Shown here: positions 12,768 through 24,114 of the stretch, one piece after another
How the letters are laid out: each line of letters begins with the position of its first letter
How positions within the stretch are numbered: position 1 is the first letter of the stretch
From: Coleophoma eucalyptorum
Taxonomy: Eukaryota > Ascomycota > Leotiomycetes > Helotiales > Dermateaceae
Direction of reading: 5' to 3'
NCBI GenBank assembly: GCA_026120035.1
Contig: JALRME010000006.1
Coordinates: 744,001-808,000 of the forward strand
DNA: 64,000 bases
Position numbers and translations under genes: made by a program
Notes under the pieces: model-generated
The model's input: the letters and a program-made list of their open reading frames with translations, nothing else
What the model was told of the DNA's origin: nothing
Databases searched by the model: none

Positions 12768-13367
12768 AGCGGACCATACCGAGCCATGCTACACGAAGAA
12801 AAGGGTTGAAGCCGTTCACTAACGATCCAAAAGCTCGAGAAAAATAAAATGGTGCCTTGCGCATTGCAAAAACTGTACACTGGCCTCTGAATATGATGAT
12901 TATGATTATCATAAGGGTAGAGATTGGGGCGTAATGACTGGATTGGAGCCAGAAGGATAGCCACCTGAAGTTTAAGACTCTAATGGCAGGTTTGTCTAAA
13001 TACCTTCCTGTATCATAGCCGAATGAAGATGTTTCCCTAAATATCGCCGCCTTCAAAGCACTGGCGCAGACACTATAGGACGGCTTCATTGTACTACCAC
13101 AACGGCGCGAGAGCCCCAGAATTTCTTACTGAAAATTGCAATACGGATTCGAAGGTCCAAAATGAACCTACTCCCATGCACTCCATCTAATTGTCCTAAT
13201 CGACGCCTTAGTTATCGGACAGGAGCAACTACTAAAGTAACACGAGGTGATCTTTAACCTGCAAGGTTCTGCGAGCACATTCTCTCTGTCTACATTTTGT
13301 AAAGGCTTGGATCTTTTTCTTTTCTTTTCTTTTTGTGAAGCAGAGAAACTACGAAAGAAAAGAAAAG
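12768..13367. other. Intergenic downstream of the RRM gene
   Basis: About 600 bp with no recognisable gene. A TTTTCTTTTCTTTTCTTTTT pyrimidine run lies near 13315-13335, directly before the tentative small gene, where such runs often mark fungal promoters or leaders. Confidence 0.45.
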
Positions 13368-13757
13368 ATGGCACAAAGGAACAAAAAGATGGCACCACTC
13401 AAGCACAATGACCCCCAGCAACATCATTTCAGCACACCCTACAACCCATACCAAATACCATCCGCCCATTTCCACCTCACGCCTGAGAACATCCACAACT
13501 ATATGCTGACGCAATTTCAGCACACTCCCAGTCTGTCCCTTCCGAATTCCTTTCACGCTCTACCAGGCCGGGACTATCCATCTTTGATGCCAAGCCCCAG
13601 CAGTGCCAACGAAAACTCAGGAGCGGTGAAGGGGCAGGAATTTTGGGTTCTGGTTGCCGCGATTGTGACTTTTTGGGGGTTTCGATGGCTTGCAGAGAGA
13701 GCGGTAGTTTCGTGGCGGGATCTAGGACGTGGAAGGTGTAGAGAACCGGTCTTGTAG
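13368..13757 (+). CDS. Tentative small single-pass membrane protein
   Basis: An uninterrupted frame of about 129 residues from the ATG at 13368; an upstream in-frame ATG at 13335 gives 140. The N-terminal two thirds are polar and rich in Pro, His, Gln and Ser. Residues about 92-112 form one strong hydrophobic segment (FWVLVAAIVTFWGFRWL) followed by a short Arg-rich tail, as in a tail-anchored or single-pass protein. A pyrimidine tract precedes it. No family was recognised. The opposite strand is also open over part of the region, so coding status is uncertain. Confidence 0.42.
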   Translation: MAQRNKKMAPLKHNDPQQHHFSTPYNPYQIPSAHFHLTPENIHNYMLTQFQHTPSLSLPNSFHALPGRDYPSLMPSPSSANENSGAVKGQEFWVLVAAIVTFWGFRWLAERAVVSWRDLGRGRCREPVL

Positions 13758-14378
13758 GCAAAGAGGGAAAGTAGATTACAGGGCGATTGTACTAGATAAA
13801 TATTGGGGGAGAGAGCAGGTTTGTGGAGAGAATCAAAACGTTTTGATTTCGAGTCAATTTGATGTGTATATCGTTTTGGGGCTCATGAGTTTCCAAAGTA
13901 TCGAGAGCTGCCAGCAGCAGAATAATGCATCAGCGATATAGCAATGACTTGAGCTCACTAAGTGACAAATCCCCAAAGCCAAGGCTTTCATTGACTCTCC
14001 GAAGCTCAGTACCATCCATGGCTTCTCGCGCTCCAATCTAATGCCGAGCTACATGAAATCACAACGCTTTAAGTAAAGCCCACACACGCGTTGCTCCTAG
14101 TTGCGTCATGATGTTGAGGCCCCTGAAGGCCTTCCATCCATCCTTGGATTGAGTTCTCCACTATCATAATCTCCCCCCACACTTGTCCTTCCCTCATTGC
14201 TCATTATCTCAATTTTGCCACATCCAATCGTAGCTTAGAGCAAAGCATTTTTCTCATGCCAGATGCAACCCTCCGTCTACCAGTTTTAGATAACGTGGCC
14301 ATAGATAGCAGTAACGCATGTCTTGAAATGCAAGAGGTGATGCGGCCTTCCTTTACATACCCTGGGCTAAGCAACAGC
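13758..14378. other. Intergenic, 3' side of YAK1
   Basis: About 620 bp between converging transcription units. It should include the YAK1 3' UTR. Open frames read here on the plus strand lie antisense to YAK1. No further gene seen. Confidence 0.5.
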
Positions 14379-17291
14379 TCATTGCCATTGGCTTTGGCCC
14401 ATGAAACCTTCCTCGAGTGTTCGATCCTCGAGATTGCGAATAAAGTCACGATTACCTCGTGCTCCGCCTTGTCCGCCTTGTGCTGCCCGGCTGCCTCTGC
14501 GCCGAGCACTTCCAGGATTACCATCAGGAGCTCCATCTGGGGGTGGCGGATGATATGCGGGACTTGGCTGCAAGCGGATTGGCTGGCTGGGGTCCAAGTG
14601 GCTAGCAACACGCTGAATCGCTGGAGGTATACCGCCTTGTTGAATCTCCATAGTAGAGGCTCTTTGCCGCCCAGCACGCATCGTCGCCTGTGTGTAGAGA
14701 CTTTGCTGTTGCTGTTGTGAAGGACCTCCATAAGGGGCAGGCGGCATTTGGGCTTGCGCCTGTGGTATCATGCCCATCTGCCCGTATGCAGCTGCTTGCT
14801 GTGAAGGATATGGCGGTGGCGCTGCCTGATGATTTGCGTTTGGCGTATACATATTGTTATTGCTGTACATTGGCGCTTGCTGGGGTTGAGCTTGCTGATA
14901 CGGGCTGATAGGCACTTGAGCGCCATAAGCTGCTGCCGCGGCGGCTGAGTGAGCTTGGGCTTGTGCCGCTTGAGCTCGTTGCTTGCTTAGCGCTTCTGCT
15001 TGTTGTTGTTGCTGCGTCCCAGGTGCTGGTGATCTGTTGATGGAGCTTGATTTGAGGTTCATAGGAGGAACAAATGGTCCAGTATACTTTTGTTGTGTGA
15101 TGAATGGATGCAGCTTCGCTTGCTGGGGTGACCATCGCTCCAGTGGATTTATGTTCAACAGCCCACGGACAAAGTCAATGAACGCTACTCTGTTGTTCAT
15201 TTCTAAAAGAAATTGTTAGTAATGACTAGATAGAAATGGAAGGCTACATACCTCTGTCGATCTCGCTTTGCTTCATGTTCTTTCTTGGCATTGAGTACGA
15301 TCGAATGATCTCTGGAAGTGTGGTCGCCTGGAAGTACTTCTTGCTTGGCTGTTCCTTGGTGCCATGTTCTCGCGAGTACTGCTCCATGCTCTTCAGGTGA
15401 TAGGTCCTTCGTCCATAGTCATCTACATCATGTCTCTTCTCAAAGAATTCTCCAGATTGTTTGCCCATCTCCAGCATCCAATTTGGTGGGTTGCCTAGCA
15501 TCTCTACTATCCTTGAGACTTGGTTATACTCGGACGAACCAGGGAAAAGTGGAAGCCCTAAAAAGAGCTCCACAACAATACATCCCAAAGACCACATATC
15601 AATTGCCGACGAGTACGGAAGGCCAAGAAGGACTTCGGGAGACCTGTAGAATCTTGATTGAATATATGTGTAGACTGTTTGTCGTTCATCGCAAGCGGAT
15701 CCAAAATCAATAATCTTGATGATAGGGCTTTCCAAATTCTTAAGCAAGATATTCTCCGGCTTTAAATCACAATGAATAAGTCGAGCTTTGTTCAACAAAC
15801 TCAAGCCATTCAAAAGTTGTTGTGCAAAAACTCGAACAAGAGTCGTGCTCAATCCTCGGAATTGGTTTTGCTTGATCAACTCGTAGAGGTTGACACTCAA
15901 TAGTTCGAAGACCAAGCAGAGATGCTGCCTATGAATAAATGTATCTTTCAAACGCAAGAGATGATGGTCGTCATTCTTGTCAAGTTTCGTGTTAAGCTAG
16001 ACACTTGTGAGTATAATGAATACAGCCTTCACCAGAGAAAAATACTTACCAAATCTAGTACTGATACTTCCATCATACTTTGATTGAAGTAAGCAGTGCG
16101 ATTCTTGACAACCTTGACCGCCACCACTTCTTGAGTCTTCAGGTTTTGACATTTCACAACCTGACCAAAGGTTCCTTGTCCAAGGACATCAAGAATCAAA
16201 TAACGATTCCTAGTAGAAATATTAGCATTCACCATCACATGGACTTCAGATGTGTTAACCTCGATACATACTTGTGGCCAGTCTCCTCAGAACCAAGGAT
16301 ATCATTCACGTAGAGTATATAATCACTATCCTCGTTGTCGAAGCCATCGTTCTTTACGCCTTTGCTGGGTTTTGTCAGAACTCGACGTGGGTTTCTTGAA
16401 GATTCATATTTGAAACTAGGATTGCATATTCGGTAGGTAGACGGGAGGTGACTGGTGAGTGCTTGCAAGGGCTGAAATTGTCCTGTTAGTGAAATAGACG
16501 ATCGTGGTTACGAGCTTGCTTACGCTTATAAAACCCCCTTCTGGGTTGGCCCTTCTAAAAGCTGGCTGTGCATTAACCTTTGGTTTTATGTCTGCCATAG
16601 AACGAATTTTCGTGAATTCAGGAACAGGCCCTCGTCCAGGAGGCCCAGCTACTTGTTGTTGACCAGGCCGCCGTGGTGATTTTGGGTCGTTCCCGAAAAC
16701 GGCATTTAGCTGCGCGGTTGCGGATGGATAGCCCTCACTCTGCGAGGTAAAAGGAGAGAGCGGGGGTAGTTGTTGATTCTGTTGTCGATTTGTGTAGTAA
16801 GTATTTGGGGATGAGTAGCTCCCAGCTCTACTATTAGGCGATTGTCGCTGAGAACCGTACTGGCCTGGTCCTGGTGGAGGGGCTGCACCATATGGCGAAG
16901 CTGGGGATAAAGCCTCCATAGGCGAATAGCGCTGCGCGGCAGTTGATGGTTCTTGAGATGTATGATGTCCAGCAACTCGTCCTCCAGACAGGTGTTGGGA
17001 GTGGTGAGGTCGCAGAGGATACTGTCTGCCACTGTATGGGTCACCAGCATCCTGCATGGAAACGTCACCGTTACCGTCCCTTATTTGTGGCGTTCCAACT
17101 GGTGACGAACCCATGGACTGAGAATGTGCAGTTAATCCTCCCTGATATTGCTCATAAGTAAAGCCAGCTGGAGCTTGCGCTTGATTGCTCCCATTATAAT
17201 CCCGCGTCATCGGGGGTTGGGCAGGTGGAGGATTGCCAGTATACCTTCTCGATGGACCCGCAGAATCAGAATAGGATTGCCATTGATCCAT
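14379..17291 (-). CDS. YAK1: Dual-specificity protein kinase Yak1 (DYRK family)
   Basis: Five exons (17291-16524, 16471-16272, 16209-16050, 15996-15252, 15202-14379) encode about 898 residues. The N-terminal 256 residues are a Pro/Gln/Ser-rich disordered region. A conserved lead-in (LPSTYRICNP, then DSDYILYVND) precedes the kinase domain, which begins about residue 326. The Gly loop is GQGTFGQV (333-340), the ATP lysine K355, the catalytic loop HCDLKPEN (D453), DFG at 473-475, and the YTY activation-loop motif at 485-487, whose second tyrosine DYRK kinases autophosphorylate. The tail is Gln/Ala/Pro-rich and ends EEGFMGQSQWQ. In yeast, Yak1 restrains growth when PKA/TOR signalling is low and activates stress transcription factors; in filamentous fungi it affects conidiation and stress resistance. 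All catalytic residues are present. Confidence 0.96.
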
Positions 17292-19058
17292 GGCGACACA
17301 GGAGGGAAGGGTCGAGGAATGCAGGTATCGTGCGAGCGTTCGAGCTGGTGGTGCTTGCAAAGCTTAAGTGACGAGGCACAGAAGCGGGCGCAAGACGAAT
17401 GGGATGACCAGCACACAAGTGGTGAGCGCGTCTTGTGAATAATAGGGAGTGAGTGAGGGCAGATGAAGCCCGTGGAGTTGCTCTGGCGTGTCAACGATAC
17501 ATGTTGCGGTGGCAGTTGGCAGAGAAAGAGCGTTGTAGGTTGGACTCTTTCAAAAGAGGTAGTACCGGGCACGCTGTCTGGCGGGCATGAGCTTCGACTC
17601 GTAATGCCTTAGCGCCAATTCCGTATACAGACGCAGATCTCCATTATTCATGGGATTTGTATATGCAACCTGAAGCATTTTGTCTGAGGATCGAGGCAGA
17701 ATTTTGCCAGTAGAAATGTTCAATCCTCTGTTTATACGGTCTTTGTCTGTTTCACTTGTTTTGGATTCTCTTTTCTTTCTTCATCTGTCTTCTCTAGCAT
17801 TCTCATTTCGTCATTTCTGTTTCTCGTCACGTGCTGGTGGTAATGTGCGTTACAATGGGAAGGATGCCACATCTTTCAGCGATTAAAGTTCTGGGGGCAA
17901 TTTTATAATATTTGCCTGGTTCAACCATGTGCGTGTCGAGTTAACTTCTGATCGTACTGTTAGATGTAGATCAATTGCCTTCAAGGTATATTAACTTGGT
18001 TGAGACCACTCTATTCAAGAATGGCATGGTTTAGGGTCAAAACAATCGGTTTTGGAGCCATACCTCTCCATCTTCTTATCTCGAACTATATCCCGCGATC
18101 AATTACCATCCTCTATCCCTTCATGCTGATTATGAGCTGGCACCACAAGAGTAAAGTCAACTCAGAAACTGCCACCTGTCTCACGCAGTAGAAAGAAGTG
18201 TGAGTCGCATTATGATTTGGCTAGATCCTTCCAAATCACAGGCTCTTGCAGTGAAGCCTTGCTTCTTGCAAGGTCCGGGAAAGGTATATGCCGTTGAAGT
18301 TCATCTAGCAAACACCTAATAATCAAGCAGTACTTGAGCACGAGTGCGCTGGAAATAATGCTTGTTATTCTTGTATATTGCCAAAACATCTCTTTCCTGT
18401 CAAAAGTTTGAGACTATGCTTGGATACGAATCTCTTCAAAGGAGGATGGATCCCAGCTTGGCTAGTTAGCCGCCGAGCTGGATTTCCAAGCAAGCGAGGA
18501 GAGTTCAGGAACTGTAAAAGAATCCACGAATGGCATTGCGAGAATTAGAGACCCCGATTGTGCACCTGAGCCGCAATCATCACACGCTCGACTTGATGGA
18601 AGCTGTAACTCTCAATTAAATGATTAAACTGAAGTGCATTATAGAGGTAAATGACGGAAAGGTTAGACTTAATTACGCGGCCGCATCATACCTTCACATC
18701 ACATGATCGCGTGTTGCAAGGCTGACGGTTTGTCGAGGCACGGTTGATATTCAATAATGACGTTCTCTGAATGCTGAACATTTCAACTTCATATTTGCAA
18801 CTGGCATTATCTTCAACTTGGGATTTTGCGCCCCTTTTATCGCAGATACTTCTAGTGCCCTTAGGCATTATTACATTTATTCGGCTTCAAACGCTGCCTT
18901 TTCCGAGAACCTGAGGATTACTCACGGATTCACCATTGCCACTACGTTAGGCTACTGTCGGTTCATTTCACAATATTTTACCTGCCTAATCCTATCCACA
19001 ACTTGCAGATGCCACAACAACTATACCCTAGTGTCTGCTCATAAGCTGGGACGTCAAG
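17292..19058. other. Divergent promoter region YAK1 / RAD26
   Basis: About 1.77 kb between divergent starts. The part near 17690-17830 is pyrimidine-rich on the plus strand. No conserved open frame was recognised; most of this is presumably promoter and 5' leader sequence for the two genes. Confidence 0.5.
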
Positions 19059-22000
19059 ATGTCATCTCCAGGTGCGGCCTCTGTGGTCATTAAGAGCGAG
19101 GCTCAAGAGGGTTCTCCGGGTCCCGCGCTCGGCACTGTCAAGCTCCATAGAGAGGAAACAAATACGATCGCTGAAGCAGCTGCTGTGGTAGCAGATGAGG
19201 CTCTTGAAAGTGGCAATAATATGGTGCAGATCAGCGTTCTTGCCGATGACGAGGCCAGTGCTTTGAAAGGCCTTACCGCAAATGTTCGCGATCAAGATGA
19301 CCTTGAGAGGGACATTACACATCAGGCCAATCTGGTTATGATTGAGCAGGAAGACGATAGAGATAGGAAGCGAATCGAAAAGGTTGACACCAACATCGAC
19401 AAGCTTCAGAACCAGAAGCGTTTACAAGAGCGACGAATAAATACTTTAGCCAACAATCCTCTCATGAGACGTCGAGTCACTGTTGAAATTGAGCGCATAG
19501 AGGCAGAGATTTTAGGGTTGAACAAAGATAAGGCGGATATTCAGGGTCGTATCGATGAAAGACATCAGCTTAATGAAGTCGACGACGGTGACCAAGCAGA
19601 CACCATAAGTGGCAACAAACGGCTTCCTAACGAAAGCCAGCGAGAATTTTTAATCCGTACTGGCAAAATTACGCCTTTCTCAAAGGTCCCAGACAGGGGA
19701 CCGGATGGATTAGGAGGGGATCTTTCCGAGGTCCTTATGGATGCCGAAGATGAGGCAAACGACGACGGGCTACGCACAGAGGAGGTTGAACCAAGATCCC
19801 ATCAAAATCTGAGACTTCCAGGGTTTGCTTCTGGATCAACTAGTAATATAACTACTCCTGAGAGCGAGTTTTCATTGCGGCCTCGAAAAAAGAGGAAGAT
19901 CGAAAGTACCACCACGTCTCGAATAGCACGCAACACGGACGATAGTGCAGATGCATTCAGTCCAGGCTCATCGGAGGTAGATGAAGCCGGCTTCGTTGAA
20001 GAGGAAGAAGCCGAAGAGGATGAATTGATGACTTCTAAAACACATAAAAAGCGGTCTGCTAGGAAAGGAAAGTCAAGGACTGACGAGAAAGTGGATCTTA
20101 CTGGGATTGACGATGGAAATGAGCAAATGTATCAGTCAAGACTACGAGAGTGGGTAGAGAAGAGGAGTTCGGCAAGGCACAGAAGGCAGAACCAAGAAGG
20201 ACCTAGTACTGGCGAAAATATAGCAGTGGAGCAAGATGAAGAGGAATGGTTCATGCCATGTCCTGACGCACCTGATCATCACTTCGAAAACGATATCAAG
20301 CTCCCCGGAGACATTTATCCTGCTTTGTTTGACTATCAGAAGACAGGGGTCCAATGGCTTGGTGAACTTTACAATCAGCAGGTTGGTGGCATCGTTGGCG
20401 ATGAAATGGGTTTGGGCAAGACAATTCAGATTATCTCTTTTCTTGCAGGTCTTCACTACAGTAAAAAACTTACGAAGCCCATCATCGTTGTTGCGCCTGC
20501 TACAGTCCTTCGCCAATGGGTCAACGAATTTCACAGATGGTGGCCGCCACTACGTGTATCAATCTTGCACAGTTCTGGAAGTGGAATGCTGAACGTACGC
20601 AACGAAGATGATTTGGATGAGGACGAAGTTTACGGTCGTAAAGACAAGACGCTAACAAAATCATCTAAGGCAGCAAAGAAGATCGTCGATAGAGTTGTCA
20701 ACCACGGACATGTACTGGTCACCACTTATGCTGGGCTGCAGACCTATAACGACGTTCTGATACCAGTTGATTGGGGTTATGCTGTTCTTGATGAAGGGCA
20801 CAAGATTCGCAATCCCAACACTGCAATCACAATCTATTGCAAAGAATTACGAACCTCCAACAGAATAATCCTCTCCGGAACTCCAATGCAGAATAACCTT
20901 ATTGAGCTGTGGTCTCTCTTTGACTTCGTCTTCCCAATGCGACTTGGAACATTGGTCAACTTTCGACAATCGTTTGAAGTTCCAATCAAGCTTGGCGGCT
21001 ATGCGAATGCCACTAACTTACAAGTCATGACAGCAACCAAATGCGCTGAAACCTTAAAAGCAGCAATCTCTCCATATCTCTTGCAACGACTCAAAGTTGA
21101 TGTTGCTGCTGATCTACCTAAAAAGAGTGAGCAGGTCCTCTTTTGCAAACTCACAAAGCCTCAACGAGAAGCGTATGAGCTTTTTCTTGCTTCGGACGAT
21201 ATGACTTCCATCTTGAATCGCACCCGACAGTCTCTATATGGAATTGACATATTGCGCAAAATCTGCAATCATCCTGATCTCCTTGATCCACACTTGAAGA
21301 GCAGACCCGGCTATAAATGGGGCAATCCAAACAAGTCTGGAAAGATGCAGGTAGTCAAGGCACTCCTGGAAATGTGGAAAAACATGGGCCACAAGACACT
21401 GCTATTTAGTCAAGGCGTGCAGATGCTCAATATTATTGAGGAGTTCGTTAAGGGGCTGGATGGTTTCAACTACCTACGGATGGATGGTAGTACAAACATC
21501 AAAGATAGACAATCACTGGTCGACCGGTTCAACAATGAGCCAGATCTTCACGTTTTCTTGCTCACTACAAAAGTAGGTGGTCTAGGCGTTAACCTTACTG
21601 GAGCCAATCGAGTCATTATATTTGATCCAGACTGGAATCCTTCAACAGATGTTCAGGCTCGGGAGCGTGCTTGGAGACTTGGACAGAAAAAAGAGGTTAC
21701 TATCTACCGGCTCATGACTGCTGGAACCATTGAAGAGAAGATCTATCATCGCCAAATTTTTAAGCAATTCCTTACGAACAAGATTTTGAAAGACCCGAAG
21801 CAGCGTCAGACCTTTCAGATGAAGGATTTGTACGATCTCTTCACGCTAGGAAGTGCTGATGATGATACTACTGAGACTGGGGAAATGTTCAAGGGAACTG
21901 AAGTACAGTTTGGAAATGAACCCCGTCCTGTCTCCAAAAGGGAGGTCAGACGACCAGTATTGATGAATCCGAACTCGGTGCACGTTCCTACTCTTACGGC

Positions 22001-22736
22001 AGACGGCACTGGAATTGCTAGATTGCCACCGCCTCCGGTGCAGGTCAAAGAAGAAGAGCCAGACAACGATGTTCGTAACCTTGTGGGGGTTGCCAGCCTT
22101 GAGACATTCCGTGGCAACGAAGACGAAGAAAAGCCAACCACAGATGAGGCACGATTGATGGAGGGCATCTTTGCTCGTTCTGGGGTACACAGTGCTTTGG
22201 AACATGATCACATCATCAATGGCAAGAAAGTCATTACTGCTGATCGTGGAATGCTCGAGCGCGAGGCGAAGAGAGTTGCCGCCGAAGCAGCGGCCGAACT
22301 CCGCAAGGCCGGTGTGGCCGCGAGAAGCATCGAAGCCGGTACAGTGACCTGGACTGGAGAATTCGGCTCGGCTGGAAAACCTGCAAACATCCGCCGTGGA
22401 GCTGGAGGACCAAGTTCAGCAGGAATTCTAGCGGGCCTAGCGGATAGACAAGGGCTTCCGGTACCTAGCAGTGGTAGCAGCTCCAGATCCGGTACACCTA
22501 GTGCCTCTGAAAGGCCTCCAAGAGGCAAGGATTTCATGAAGCTGATCAGGGAATTCATCAAGAGACAAGGTGGTTCGGTCCCAAGTCAAGCATTAGTCAC
22601 TCACTTTGATCGCATGTGCAGGACTGCTCAGCAGACCGCTGAATTCAAGCATATGCTTGGGGAAATTGCAAAGTTGGAGAAGGGTCCTAACAGCAGAATG
22701 AGAGGACGGTGGGTCTTGAAAGATGAATTCCAGTGA
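19059..22736 (+). CDS. RAD26: Rad26/CSB-type SNF2 ATPase, transcription-coupled repair
   Basis: A single uninterrupted frame of 1225 residues. It moves along DNA with RNA polymerase II and starts transcription-coupled nucleotide excision repair at stalled polymerases (yeast Rad26, human CSB/ERCC6). Seen in order: an acidic and coiled-coil N-terminus (about 60-170) with regulatory-type charged blocks; a basic KKRKIE-type nuclear signal near 280; the SNF2 ATPase domain with Walker A DEMGLGKT (448-455), DEGH in place of DEAH (578-581) and SGTPMQNN; then the second RecA lobe with GGLGVNLTGA (840-849), DPDWNP (856-861) and the arginine-finger region QARERAWRLGQ (866-876). The C-terminus (about 1155-1225) resembles the CSB winged-helix domain. 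Length and motif order match the family and no key residue is missing. Confidence 0.95.
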   Translation: MSSPGAASVVIKSEAQEGSPGPALGTVKLHREETNTIAEAAAVVADEALESGNNMVQISVLADDEASALKGLTANVRDQDDLERDITHQANLVMIEQEDDRDRKRIEKVDTNIDKLQNQKRLQERRINTLANNPLMRRRVTVEIERIEAEILGLNKDKADIQGRIDERHQLNEVDDGDQADTISGNKRLPNESQREFLIRTGKITPFSKVPDRGPDGLGGDLSEVLMDAEDEANDDGLRTEEVEPRSHQNLRLPGFASGSTSNITTPESEFSLRPRKKRKIESTTTSRIARNTDDSADAFSPGSSEVDEAGFVEEEEAEEDELMTSKTHKKRSARKGKSRTDEKVDLTGIDDGNEQMYQSRLREWVEKRSSARHRRQNQEGPSTGENIAVEQDEEEWFMPCPDAPDHHFENDIKLPGDIYPALFDYQKTGVQWLGELYNQQVGGIVGDEMGLGKTIQIISFLAGLHYSKKLTKPIIVVAPATVLRQWVNEFHRWWPPLRVSILHSSGSGMLNVRNEDDLDEDEVYGRKDKTLTKSSKAAKKIVDRVVNHGHVLVTTYAGLQTYNDVLIPVDWGYAVLDEGHKIRNPNTAITIYCKELRTSNRIILSGTPMQNNLIELWSLFDFVFPMRLGTLVNFRQSFEVPIKLGGYANATNLQVMTATKCAETLKAAISPYLLQRLKVDVAADLPKKSEQVLFCKLTKPQREAYELFLASDDMTSILNRTRQSLYGIDILRKICNHPDLLDPHLKSRPGYKWGNPNKSGKMQVVKALLEMWKNMGHKTLLFSQGVQMLNIIEEFVKGLDGFNYLRMDGSTNIKDRQSLVDRFNNEPDLHVFLLTTKVGGLGVNLTGANRVIIFDPDWNPSTDVQARERAWRLGQKKEVTIYRLMTAGTIEEKIYHRQIFKQFLTNKILKDPKQRQTFQMKDLYDLFTLGSADDDTTETGEMFKGTEVQFGNEPRPVSKREVRRPVLMNPNSVHVPTLTADGTGIARLPPPPVQVKEEEPDNDVRNLVGVASLETFRGNEDEEKPTTDEARLMEGIFARSGVHSALEHDHIINGKKVITADRGMLEREAKRVAAEAAAELRKAGVAARSIEAGTVTWTGEFGSAGKPANIRRGAGGPSSAGILAGLADRQGLPVPSSGSSSRSGTPSASERPPRGKDFMKLIREFIKRQGGSVPSQALVTHFDRMCRTAQQTAEFKHMLGEIAKLEKGPNSRMRGRWVLKDEFQ

Positions 22737-23375
22737 TACATAGATAGATACCCTTTGAGGCGCTTGGGGCCGGAATGGCATCGACGGTTAGCGAGGGCGT
22801 TTGGCTGGTGCTTGCTTATGTTCTATGTTATTAAAAGGAAGCGTTGCGAACAGACATATACTGCTAATGAAATAATTAAGACCTTTCACAATATCAACCG
22901 GGCTGAAACAATAGATAATTGCCACCTTTTACACCATCTAACCTTGCCCCTCGATTCCTGCCGCTGCCGCACTGCCATAGACATCTTGTCACCAAGGAGA
23001 GAGGCTATCTAAGTAGTGCATATCCACAAATTTGTATGGACTTGTATAATCTTTTCTTTTCCTGCACCACTTAAACACTTTATTTTACTCTCCGGCCCAG
23101 ATCTAGCTAGGTAGCACACTAGACAGGAAAGCAAGAGCCTATCTTCATCCCAAATCCTCTTCCCATACTTGACCTAGCCCGGTCCAATCAACCAGGCGAA
23201 GCAGATCAATATATGTATATAAATATATATAGCAAGCCACGTAGTAAACAATAAATGCAGTCAAGCCAAATCATAGCAATGCATCAACTGTGAATCAGAT
23301 TCTGGAGATTACGCATAACGCCGTCTTCACGCCAGTCGTCACCAAGCACAACACAGTAATCCCATAAAGAGCGAA

Positions 23376-23389
23376 GGGGGGGGGGGGGG
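23376..23389 (+). repeat. Poly-G homopolymer (14 nt)
   Basis: Fourteen consecutive G on the plus strand, directly followed by TTCGGGG. The length is likely to vary between isolates and to be error-prone in sequencing. Confidence 0.9.
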
Positions 23390-23494
23390 TTCGGGGACTA
23401 ATAAAGGCGGCTTCCCGGATTAAATCCCCCAAGAGAGGGAGAGAGAAAACTACACCTTGCCTTATCTCATGCATTCCTTTCTGAATATCATAGG

Positions 23495-23540
23495 CGAGGT
23501 GGAGAGAAGGGAAGAAGGGAGGAAGGGAGGAAGAGAAGAA
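23495..23540 (+). repeat. Purine tract built from GGAAGGGA-like units
   Basis: Almost pure A/G over 46 nt with imperfect GAAGGGAGGAAGGGAGGAAG repetition; the one exception is a T at 23500. It lies between two convergent 3' ends about 110 bp from the poly-G run. Confidence 0.75.
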
Positions 23541-24114
23541 TCCCTCGTTGTTCCTGTCTGCCCCCCTCCTGGGCCGTTCCAACTGTTTAAGGTACGTATA
23601 TATGTTTATTTTTTGTTGAAGACTAGAGAGGGCCCTTACATATCTCCATACCAAAGAAGCTAGTTCCCAGGGTTCCTAGAGCGAGTTGGGTAAGGGGCAA
23701 TATAGTTTGATATTGTAGGGGTCTGCGAAGCTTTTGGTGCTTTGTAGGTTATTCAGTCGATATTTATAGAAAGACCGAGAGAAAGAGGGTGATGGCGAGC
23801 GGACCAATTGATGGACATGCTACAAGATATTTTCCGACACGTCGCTCAGACTTGTGAATAACATCACAAAGGCATTCAAAGCCACAATTAAGGATCTATT
23901 ACTTATTGAATGAAAGAAGAATGATTCCCAGTTGGTATATTTGTAAATAAATGTACAATCAAAAGTACAATAGCCAGATCGCCATATCCCCATATACGCC
24001 AACTAACCACTTGATGATGGCCTTAATACTAGTCTTCCCAGATTTTTTCAAGTAGTGTCCATCCCGAAAATTGCTTTCTAGTCAAGCCATCTCTTAAAGA
24101 AGATATTATTACCG

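Larger units (their letters stand above)
22737..24114. other. Intergenic, convergent RAD26 / DUF5672 gene A
   Basis: About 1.38 kb between converging genes. It carries an AT-rich patch (about 23210-23235), a 14-G run (23376-23389) and a purine-only stretch (23495-23540). No gene recognised. Confidence 0.5.

Noticed and set aside
14256..14720. 154-residue plus-strand frame
   Set aside because: Antisense to the last YAK1 exon; no family features.
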